This document shows positions 1-4,406 of a DNA stretch of 5,970 bases, piece after piece (position 1 is the stretch's first letter; each line of letters starts with the position of its first letter). The notes under the pieces were generated by a model that had not been told where the DNA came from, made no database searches, and saw only the letters and a program-made list of their open reading frames with translations. This DNA comes from Cytophagales bacterium (GTDB lineage Bacteria; Bacteroidota; Bacteroidia; Cytophagales; Cyclobacteriaceae). The position numbers and the translations under genes were made by a program. The stretch is taken from assembly GCA_003541895.1 (NCBI GenBank), contig DPLR01000376.1:1-5970 (forward strand), given 5' to 3'.

Positions 1-471
1 TGTGGCTGCTACGGTAAAAATGATTCCGAAGAGCAAGAGCGGCATGTTTCCGGTAACTAATGCAAGTAAGAGTGGTAAGATACCCAGCACCACTCCGGGC
101 ATGATAGCCCCGATGATGTATTGTTTTACGGTCAACGCTTCATTGCAATGACAATACGGACTCAGGTATTTCCAGACCACCCCGAAGCGAATCGATTTAA
201 ATCCACGCCTGGCAAACAGAGACCAGGTAATGCCGTGAAGTAATTCGTGAACAACCACACCGACTAAACCGATCGCTAACAAAAGCGGAGTGTTGTAATC
301 ACCCGAATCAGTCAATAAATTTTTGTGCGAACTGATGGCGTTACTTTTTGCCCACATCAAAAAATAAGGAATACCAAACACGATGCTCGCAAAAATAAAA
401 ACACCCAACGCCACCCAATGCGCTTTGGCTAGGTTGATGGTGAGTTCTTCTTGCTGATAATTTTCGGACAC
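1..471 (-). CDS. DUF3267-like membrane zincin metallopeptidase (3' end missing)
   Basis: Reading leftward from a GTG at 469-471 gives 157 uninterrupted codons that run off the window. The protein has a hydrophobic segment at about residues 19-40, a second at about 62-76 leading into the zinc-binding motif HELLHG (residues 75-80), and further hydrophobic stretches at about 117-138 and 143-157. A membrane helix carrying HExxH plus a following xxGxxxPG segment (here residues 120-126) is the pattern of the DUF3267 'putative zincin peptidase' family. These are predicted intramembrane or membrane-bound zinc proteases whose substrates are generally unknown. A further zinc ligand would lie in the missing C-terminal part. 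GTG is chosen because no ATG occurs in frame between it and the upstream stop (TGA inside repeat copy 1). A Cys-His-Cys cluster (residues 107-109) follows the first motif. The fold call is fairly sure; proteolytic activity is inferred. Confidence 0.75.
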   Translation of the reverse strand, partial: MSENYQQEELTINLAKAHWVALGVFIFASIVFGIPYFLMWAKSNAISSHKNLLTDSGDYNTPLLLAIGLVGVVVHELLHGITWSLFARRGFKSIRFGVVWKYLSPYCHCNEALTVKQYIIGAIMPGVVLGILPLLLALVTGNMPLLLFGIIFTVAAT

Positions 472-489
472 GTTAGAAAATGATTGATA

Positions 490-546
490 AGAAAGTCGAA
501 GATAGAGATTTTGGGTTGTTGGTCAGCGACCAACAATAACTGGGGT
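490..546 (-). repeat. Intergenic palindromic repeat, copy 1 (with promoter-like flank)
   Basis: This 57-bp element matches 2212-2269 with only about five substitutions and one single-base gap. Its core is a perfect inverted repeat at 516-536: arms TTGTTGGTC and GACCAACAA around an AGC loop. It sits 19 bp before the GTG start of the leftward zincin gene. On the minus strand the flank reads TATCTTCG (504 down to 497), resembling the Bacteroidota -7 box TAnnTTTG, with CTG 19 bp upstream inside the hairpin loop. No U-tract follows either arm, so it does not look like an intrinsic terminator. The repetition is seen directly; the promoter reading is inference. Confidence 0.8.
497..526 (-). promoter_or_regulatory. 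Possible promoter for the zincin gene, carried on repeat copy 1
   Basis: On the minus strand CTG (526-524) is followed by 19 bp and TATCTTCG (504-497). The Bacteroidota primary sigma factor typically uses TTG-N19 to 21-TAnnTTTG. The match is partial: CTG replaces TTG and TTCG replaces TTTG. The expected transcription start would be roughly 20 nt before the GTG at 471. The same arrangement recurs in copy 3, which is the main reason for listing it. Confidence 0.25.
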
Positions 547-741
547 TAAGTGGGTCATGTAGATCGAATGCAAGGATTAAAGTAAAACCGATTTCGGATT
601 TACTCTTCAGGGAAAATAGTTTTTTGACTATAGCCAGCGCGAAGCAGCAGAAGATGTAACATTTGCTTTTCCATTAGCGAACAAAAGATACTCGTTGCTG
701 TTTTACCACTAACTAACTTATCAATTAACCAACAAAAATCT
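547..741. other. Intergenic leader of the BLUF gene; one small hairpin
   Basis: The stretch between repeat copy 1 and the BLUF start has no convincing ORF on either strand. It holds an imperfect hairpin at 581-604: AGTAAA pairs with TTTACT, an A-A mismatch follows, then CCG pairs with CGG around ATTT. A run of six T lies at 620-625, but too far from the hairpin for a standard terminator. No TTG-N19 to 21-TAnnTTTG promoter is recognisable. The final 30 bp before the start codon are A/T-rich with no Shine-Dalgarno site, normal for Bacteroidota. Confidence 0.4.
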
Positions 742-1158
742 ATGTTATCACAACTCACATACGTTAGCACTCGCAATACAAATTGCACCGAGGCTGAAAT
801 AGAGAAAATCTTAGGGGCTTGTAAAAAGAATAATCCGCCCCTGGCGATAACGGGTATACTCCTTTATTCAGACAATAAGTTCATTCAAATGGTAGAGGGC
901 GATTCAAAGGTCATTCTCGGGTTGTATGATAAAATTAAAACCGACAATCGTCATAGCAACTGCACGATGATTTCTTATGGCCCAATAACAGAAAAGTCAT
1001 TTCCCAGTTGGCATATGGGAGCCCGAAAATTAACCTCTACTGAAGTTGACTTCAAGACCGATATCACCAAGGAAGATAAAGATCTATTTGACAGCATACT
1101 CAACGGCAAGGAAGCGAATGGATCACGTGTATTGGGCCTTCTTAAAAAATTCTTTTAA
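742..1158 (+). CDS. Stand-alone BLUF-domain blue-light sensor
   Basis: The 138-residue protein is almost entirely one BLUF domain, which binds FAD non-covalently and senses blue light through a rearranged hydrogen-bond network. Signature residues are in place: Tyr7 in the first strand (LTYVS), Asn31 before LAITGILLY, and Gln49 in KFIQMVEG; these match the flavin-contacting Tyr, Asn and Gln of characterised BLUF proteins. The Trp-x-Met pair of strand 5 is also present (W90, M92 in SWHMGA). The remaining 45 residues would form the usual C-terminal capping helices; there is no EAL, GGDEF or cyclase output domain, so signalling should go through a partner protein that is not evident here. Its stop lies 19 bp from the stop of the convergent RidA gene. 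The ATG at 742 gives the standard N-terminus of short BLUF proteins such as the PixD/BlrB type. Confidence 0.93.
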   Translation: MLSQLTYVSTRNTNCTEAEIEKILGACKKNNPPLAITGILLYSDNKFIQMVEGDSKVILGLYDKIKTDNRHSNCTMISYGPITEKSFPSWHMGARKLTSTEVDFKTDITKEDKDLFDSILNGKEANGSRVLGLLKKFF

Positions 1159-1159
1159 G
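1141..1159. terminator. Weak A/T-rich hairpin at the BLUF/RidA convergence
   Basis: CTTAAAA (1141-1147) and TTTTAAG (1153-1159) form a 7-bp stem around AATTC that overlaps the last codons and stop of the BLUF gene. Only 19 bp separate the two convergent stops, so a shared bidirectional terminator would have to lie here or inside a coding end. The stem is weak and lacks a clean U-tract, so the role is uncertain. Confidence 0.25.
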
Positions 1160-1177
1160 AAGTTAATCATCCAAATT

Positions 1178-1558
1178 TTACAATTCAGCAATGCATTCTA
1201 CCGAGATGAGTATGCCGGCTGGGAATGGGTTGACTTGAGGAGTACTTCGGGCAGGTGCATTCTCAGGAAAAAATTCTGAATACACTTTGTTGAGAATAGC
1301 AAAATCATTTCCTGCCACCATGAACACTGTTGTCTTCACCACCTTCGAAATAGTTGAACCTGCTTCTTCTAGAATGATTTTTATGTTGTTGAAGGCTTGT
1401 CGCGCCTGTTCTTCAAAATTATCACTAACTACTTTTCCCGTTAATAAATCGTAACCGGGCGTGCCCGATAGAAAAATCAAGTTGTTGGAAATTACGGCTT
1501 GAGGAAACACATCGCTCATCCTTGGAGCTTTTGTTGTGTTAAAATTCTTTTTGCTCAT
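1178..1558 (-). CDS. RidA-family (YjgF/YER057c/UK114) protein
   Basis: This 126-residue protein has the normal RidA length and block order: QAV..NNLIFLSGTPG (residues 20-35), a QARQAFNNIKIILEEAG helix (51-67), VVKTTVFM (73-80), DFAILNKVYSEFF (85-97), PARSTPQV (102-109) and the closing VECIAEL (120-126). RidA proteins form trimers with active sites between subunits and hydrolyse reactive enamines/imines from PLP enzymes (2-aminoacrylate in the best-studied case). The substrate-carboxylate arginine (R104) and the late glutamate (E121) are kept, so imine deaminase activity is possible. The usual GPYSQA block is replaced by DVFPQA, losing the tyrosine, and the cysteine after PARS is threonine, so it is not a canonical archetype and substrate choice may differ. 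The leader is very A/T-rich with no Shine-Dalgarno. Family call firm, substrate unknown. Confidence 0.92.
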   Translation of the reverse strand: MSKKNFNTTKAPRMSDVFPQAVISNNLIFLSGTPGYDLLTGKVVSDNFEEQARQAFNNIKIILEEAGSTISKVVKTTVFMVAGNDFAILNKVYSEFFPENAPARSTPQVNPFPAGILISVECIAEL

Positions 1559-1625
1559 AAAATTTTAAAGTAACTCGATCAATTTAAATAATAGAAATGG
1601 GATCGTGATACGAACAACCTAAATA

Positions 1626-1654
1626 GTTATTGTTGGTCAGCGACTAACAATAAC
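1626..1654 (-). repeat. Intergenic palindromic repeat, copy 2 (core only, longest stem)
   Basis: Core of the same repeat family, lying between the stop of the PH-like gene (1679) and the start of the RidA gene (1558). The arms are 13 nt, GTTATTGTTGGTC and GACTAACAATAAC, around AGC, with a single G-T pair and otherwise complete complementarity. The flank carrying the -7-like box in copies 1 and 3 is absent here; only the hairpin and a few bases are shared. There is no U-tract on either side. Confidence 0.8.
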
Positions 1655-1678
1655 GTGTTAGCATCCGTTGACGCTTAA

Positions 1679-2185
1679 TTATTTCACGCGGTCTCTCACG
1701 TAGTTCACTATCTTTTGATAATTCTCAATTGAAATTGGAATAAGTATAACATTAGAAGAATCAGAATAAGGACGATACGTGCTAAACTGCCCTCTCGGCA
1801 TGTTTAAATCTAGATGTGCAAGTATGCCCTTTTTCACGAGCACGGTTCCGATAACATTTGTTTGTATAGTCCCAATTTCATCATAACGAAGTCGTACGGT
1901 TAGCAAGTTCTCCCCACTTCTTATGATTTCGTTCTCAGTGATTTGAATAATGGTGTTATAAATTGGACGATGTTGAAATGCGTTTATGATTAGAAACAAT
2001 AAAAGCATCCCAACAAATACACTTGTGACAATGAACAGATGCGAGAACATATCAGGTTCATGCTTCCCAATGATGATCGATGCGAAAATGGCATAAGCTA
2101 TGATGACGAATTTAATGAAAGAGAAACGATACGCTCCTTTCATCTCGTTAATATTGTCTGCGTGTATTTTGTAGGTTCCAATCAT
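1679..2185 (-). CDS. Two-helix membrane protein with probable PH-like domain, unknown role
   Basis: I do not recognise a named family. The 168-residue protein has a short N-terminal tail, two hydrophobic helices (about residues 22-40 and 47-69, split by the charged loop KHEPD), and then a soluble region of about 95 residues rich in predicted strands (YNTIIQITENEIIRSGE, LLTVRLRYDEIGTIQT, GTVLVKKG, NVILIPIS) ending in a helix (ENYQKIVNYVRDRVK). Two N-terminal helices followed by a beta-rich unit with a closing amphipathic helix is the plan of bacterial PH-like membrane proteins (YcxB/YdbT-like), so a membrane-anchored PH fold is inferred. No catalytic motif is visible. The ATG at 2185 is preceded by repeat copy 3, which may contain its promoter; repeat copy 2 follows its stop. 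Confidence 0.75.
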   Translation of the reverse strand: MIGTYKIHADNINEMKGAYRFSFIKFVIIAYAIFASIIIGKHEPDMFSHLFIVTSVFVGMLLLFLIINAFQHRPIYNTIIQITENEIIRSGENLLTVRLRYDEIGTIQTNVIGTVLVKKGILAHLDLNMPRGQFSTYRPYSDSSNVILIPISIENYQKIVNYVRDRVK

Positions 2186-2194
2186 CGGAACAAT

Positions 2195-2206
2195 TAACGA
2201 TAACTA
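2195..2206. repeat. 12-bp direct repeat, left unit (partner at 2253-2264)
   Basis: TAACGATAACTA occurs here and again exactly at 2253-2264, 58 bp apart. The right unit is the distal arm and edge of repeat copy 3; this left unit lies 10 bp from the ATG of the PH-like gene. It could be a remnant of a second repeat copy, a duplication made on insertion, or a paired protein-binding site. Confidence 0.6.
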
Positions 2207-2211
2207 AGTTT

Positions 2212-2269
2212 AGAAATTCGAAGATAGAAATTTTGGATTGTTGGTCAGCGACTAACGATAACTAGGGGT
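2212..2269 (-). repeat. Intergenic palindromic repeat, copy 3 (with promoter-like flank)
   Basis: Near-copy of 490-546. The hairpin occupies 2238-2258, arms TTGTTGGTC and GACTAACGA around AGC, with two G-T pairs and one extra A-T pair outside. It fills most of the 85-bp gap between the stop of the lipoprotein gene (2271) and the start of the PH-like gene (2185), beginning one base after the former's stop. The flank shared with copy 1 again gives TATCTTCG on the minus strand at 2226-2219. Confidence 0.8.
2219..2248 (-). promoter_or_regulatory. Possible promoter for the PH-like gene, carried on repeat copy 3
   Basis: Minus-strand CTG (2248-2246), 19 bp, then TATCTTCG (2226-2219): the same partial match to TTG-N19 to 21-TAnnTTTG as in copy 1. 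Transcription would start some 25 nt before the ATG at 2185, and the left 12-bp unit at 2195-2206 would lie in the leader. Confidence 0.25.
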
Positions 2270-2270
2270 A

Positions 2271-3101
2271 CTAAGATTCAATGTATTTCACCATGACTTC
2301 CAATTGTTTTTTAATTGATTCAAACTGAGGATCATTTTTGAATTCTTTTTGGTAGCATCTTCGGTAATGTTCAAAGGCTGTGTCGTATTTCTCAACACTC
2401 CTTTGTACTTCTGTACCGAAACTGTCCCAAACCTCTTTGCACTGCAGCAGTTCTTTTACCTTCGGTTTGACTTCCTTTTTAATAATGTAGACATATTTAT
2501 CTGTCGCCACCAAAGCGAATAAAGTTTGAGGAGGAGAGGGTCCACTCATGTTACCAACTTGCCCGATCATTCCATAGGCGTTAACGTCTTTTTGTGAAAT
2601 GATTTTAGTTTGGAAAAAATTTGTCGTGAACGCATCCCAAAGAATCCCTTTATTAAAAATAGTCTCCAATTCATTTGGAGATAACTTACCTGAAGGGTTG
2701 ATTCCAAAATAATTGACAAAAAGATTTTTCGAAGTGTAATCTATTCTCATGGAATCTTTTTCAAATGATAGCCCGTCAAGCATTCCAAATCCTAAATAGC
2801 CTAGCAGTGTAACCAAACTAATATTTCCCTGAGCAGAATATTTGGAGTCTTTCAAAATCTCGCGAAGCCTTACTTCCAGATCATGCATCGCTCTGTCTTC
2901 CATTTTATTGAGTGTGTCGAGACCAGCTTTTTGAAGTGGTTTAAATTGTTCAATGTAAGCATCTCTGGTTTTTAGATAATCAGCTTCTTTATCAGTGAGG
3001 CTGTCAGATGAAATAACTGATATGTCTTGTTCATTTTTCTTTGAGTTCTGATTGCATGAGCTTAAAAATGTTAATGCAAGAAGGAAACCTAAATATTTCA
3101 T
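2271..3101 (-). CDS. Unrecognised 276-residue lipoprotein
   Basis: The start is placed at the ATG at 3101 because it opens with a clear lipoprotein signal: MKYLGFLLALTFLSSC, a short basic tip, a hydrophobic core and the lipobox LSSC with Cys16 as the acylated residue. The frame can be opened to 3254, but that adds 51 residues without signal character and hides the lipobox. After a Ser/Asp/Lys-rich tether (17-40), residues 41-85 are strongly helical and charged, perhaps a coiled coil; the middle (90-205) is mixed and contains LVTLLGYLGFGMLDGLSF and a Gly/Pro stretch GNMSGPSPPQTLF; the end (205-276) is again charged and helical. No enzyme motif is visible. It should be anchored in the periplasm or on the outer membrane. 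Lys17-18 do not follow the Cys directly, so export to the surface cannot be judged. Function unknown. Confidence 0.8.
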   Translation of the reverse strand: MKYLGFLLALTFLSSCNQNSKKNEQDISVISSDSLTDKEADYLKTRDAYIEQFKPLQKAGLDTLNKMEDRAMHDLEVRLREILKDSKYSAQGNISLVTLLGYLGFGMLDGLSFEKDSMRIDYTSKNLFVNYFGINPSGKLSPNELETIFNKGILWDAFTTNFFQTKIISQKDVNAYGMIGQVGNMSGPSPPQTLFALVATDKYVYIIKKEVKPKVKELLQCKEVWDSFGTEVQRSVEKYDTAFEHYRRCYQKEFKNDPQFESIKKQLEVMVKYIES

Positions 3102-3212
3102 GGTCGAGTGATTTCTGAGGCAAGGTAAACAACATGTTTGAAATGGAATTAGGAATTCAAGCGTATTCCCTCGTGCCAGTGAATAGGTAAAGAGTGAAGA
3201 CAAGAGGAACTC

Positions 3213-3243
3213 TTGATTTGTTCTGATCATATTTCTAAATTTA
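3213..3243 (+). promoter_or_regulatory. Candidate promoter of the membrane-protein/microprotein unit
   Basis: TTG (3213-3215), a 20-bp spacer and TAAATTTA (3236-3243) fit the Bacteroidota consensus TTG-N19 to 21-TAnnTTTG with one mismatch in the -7 box. Transcription would begin near 3250, giving a leader of about 10 nt before the ATG at 3261. It lies in the 159-bp gap between this gene and the divergent lipoprotein gene, for which I see no comparable site. Confidence 0.4.
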
Positions 3244-3260
3244 AAGATTAACACATTTGA

Positions 3261-4049
3261 ATGGAATTACTTTCTGTATTTAAAAGCGAGAACCATCGTC
3301 AGTACCTGACTCAACTTTTTCCTGGATGCCTAGCTCTTTGGCCATTTGCGCTTTTGATAGTAGGAGGTATAAATGAAAATATAAATCTTAAGCTAGTTGA
3401 CTCTGCCATATGGACTAACATAATTATCATTTCTGTTTATGTTTTTTTTTCAATGGCGTTGGGTGTACTAATAGAAGACATTGGATCATTGTTTGAAATG
3501 AGATTGGAGGAAGTATATTTCAGCCTAAAGTGTCAACCTAGGCAAGAAACAAAACTTAGAGATCCCCTCTCAATCTGGTCTTTATTAGGCAGCTCAATAA
3601 AACATGCGATCGCTTGGTGTGTTATATTCGTTCCAAAATTCAGAGAGTGGTTATTGGGTTGTCATCTGCATGAGAGAGACGTCACGCTTTCATCAAGCGA
3701 TGTCGAAAAAAATTTTTATCACATTTGGGATAGATATTTACTTCTCTCTGCGGATGGTAAGGAGCCTGTTATTATTAGGTACTATCGTGCTGTCTTGGTT
3801 AGGTTCAAGTTTGAATTGAATGTTTCCGCTTCACTTATGCTAATGCTTTTTGGACATATAGTTTTGGTTCTACGCGATTATGGTTTTAATGGATTGATAT
3901 CAACCTTTAAAAATGTAAATACTTGGATCTATTTAGGAGGGGTTTATATTATAATATCAATTTTACTTATTGAGGCGTTTAAAGGAATTGAACTTTTGCA
4001 TGGATTGCGCTTGAAACTTACTTCCGAAAACTTAAGTCAGACTTCTTAA
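3261..4049 (+). CDS. Unrecognised four-helix inner-membrane protein
   Basis: The 262-residue protein has four clear hydrophobic segments: about residues 20-36, 50-71, 187-204 and 221-240. Between the second and third lies a 115-residue loop rich in charged and aromatic residues, with notable stretches IEDIGSLFEMRLEE (71-84), FREWLLGCHLHERD (127-140) and IWDRYLLLSADGKEPVIIRYYRAVLVRFKFELN (155-187). Two helix hairpins around a soluble loop suggest both termini and the loop are cytoplasmic. I do not recognise a family and see no catalytic motif; the conserved-looking RYYR/RFKFE segment just before helix 3 is the best search handle. The gene is markedly A/T-rich and uses ATA, CTA, AGA and AGG codons that are rare in ftsZ here, so it may have been acquired. 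It starts 159 bp from the divergent lipoprotein gene and is followed after 20 bp by a lysine-rich microprotein ORF. Confidence 0.78.
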   Translation: MELLSVFKSENHRQYLTQLFPGCLALWPFALLIVGGINENINLKLVDSAIWTNIIIISVYVFFSMALGVLIEDIGSLFEMRLEEVYFSLKCQPRQETKLRDPLSIWSLLGSSIKHAIAWCVIFVPKFREWLLGCHLHERDVTLSSSDVEKNFYHIWDRYLLLSADGKEPVIIRYYRAVLVRFKFELNVSASLMLMLFGHIVLVLRDYGFNGLISTFKNVNTWIYLGGVYIIISILLIEAFKGIELLHGLRLKLTSENLSQTS

Positions 4050-4069
4050 CAATTCAAATTATAATTCCT

Positions 4070-4138
4070 ATGGCAAAAAAACCACCAAAGAAAACTGGCA
4101 AAAAAGCGAAGAAGGCAGCTAAGAAAAAGAAAAAGTAA
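4070..4138 (+). CDS. 22-residue lysine-rich microprotein
   Basis: ATG at 4070 to TAA at 4136-4138. The product begins MAKKPPKKTGKK and ends in five consecutive lysines; 13 of 22 residues are Lys and the rest are Ala, Pro, Gly and Thr, with no acidic or hydrophobic residue. Such composition resembles the tails of histone H1-like and other nucleic-acid-binding proteins, so binding to DNA, RNA or the ribosome is the natural guess, but this is inference. Support for a real gene: both AAA and AAG lysine codons are used rather than a simple A tract, the start is A/T-rich in the usual style, it lies 20 bp after the membrane-protein stop, and a strong terminator begins 8 bp after its stop. Confidence 0.6.
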   Translation: MAKKPPKKTGKKAKKAAKKKKK

Positions 4139-4145
4139 ATGCCTC

Positions 4146-4176
4146 AAAGGTCAAGTTTATAAAGCTTGACCTTTTT
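4146..4176 (+). terminator. Strong intrinsic terminator
   Basis: AAAGGTCAAG (4146-4155) pairs with CTTGACCTTT (4165-4174); inner TTT/AAG pairs can extend the stem further to a 3-base ATA loop. The descending arm runs directly into five T (4172-4176). It closes the rightward unit of the membrane protein and the microprotein and isolates it from ftsZ. Confidence 0.88.
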
Positions 4177-4204
4177 AATTGTTTAGAAAGTTTAAACAGA
4201 CAAA

Positions 4205-4300
4205 CCCCCTGCGGCAGGGATAGCAGCGGCACCCCGCAGCTGCGTAGCCTGTGTGGTGGCGCGAGGAGTATAGCGTATAGCCCGGTGGCGCGCCTCGCGA
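4205..4300. repeat. G+C-rich structured intergenic element
   Basis: About 95 bp of very G+C-rich sequence in an otherwise A/T-rich gap. Several stems can be read: CCCTG/CAGGG around CGG (4207-4219), GCGG/CCGC around CACC (4226-4237), the perfect palindrome CGCAGCTGCG (4235-4244), and CGCGAGG (4260-4266) with CCTCGCG (4293-4299) enclosing TATAGCGTATAGCCCGG. The word ATAGC occurs three times. It does not encode a plausible ORF and is not a tRNA or rRNA piece. It reminds me of G+C-rich repeats seen between genes in Bacteroidota, a recollection I cannot verify here; only one copy is present in this window. Confidence 0.5.
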
Positions 4301-4313
4301 CAGACGCCCTCCG

Positions 4314-4406
4314 TAATTCAAAATCTAAAATTCAACATTCAAAATTGAAAAAACGCCCAACAACTGTTAGCGAATGTTAACACACAACCACTAAAATAAA
4401 ATAGTC
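4314..4406 (+). other. A/T-rich leader region of ftsZ
   Basis: Bases 4314-4349 contain three imperfect repeats of an ATTCAAAAT-like word, then about 57 bp lead to the ftsZ start. No ORF fits. No good TTG-N19 to 21-TAnnTTTG promoter is visible. An in-frame TAA at 4392-4394 rules out an earlier ftsZ start, and the last bases (AAAATAAAATAGTC) lack a Shine-Dalgarno site, as usual in this phylum. Confidence 0.5.

Noticed and set aside
600..788. Minus-strand 62-codon ORF upstream of and overlapping the BLUF start
   Set aside because: No recognisable features; overlaps the strongly supported BLUF N-terminus on the opposite strand.
1046..1279. Plus-strand 77-codon ORF overlapping the BLUF and RidA genes
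   Set aside because: Out of frame with the BLUF gene and antisense to RidA, both of which are clear family members.
1626..1654. Repeat copy 2 as an intrinsic terminator of the PH-like gene
   Set aside because: The stem is long enough, but no T-run follows it on either strand and the same hairpin in copy 1 lies upstream of genes on both sides, where no transcript ends.
516..2258. The repeats as a CRISPR array
   Set aside because: Only three copies with gaps of about 1.1 kb and 0.6 kb filled by genes; there is no regular spacer and no cas gene.
3102..3254. N-terminal extension of the lipoprotein ORF to an ATG at 3254
   Set aside because: It adds 51 residues with no signal character upstream of a textbook lipoprotein signal starting at 3101, and would fill the divergent promoter region including the candidate TTG-N20-TAAATTTA site.
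3604..3819. Plus-strand 71-codon ORF inside the membrane-protein gene
   Set aside because: Alternate frame fully within a longer ORF with coherent membrane topology.
4205..4300. tRNA, rRNA fragment or known riboswitch
   Set aside because: No cloverleaf, no TTCRANNC-type T-loop, and no riboswitch core that I recognise.
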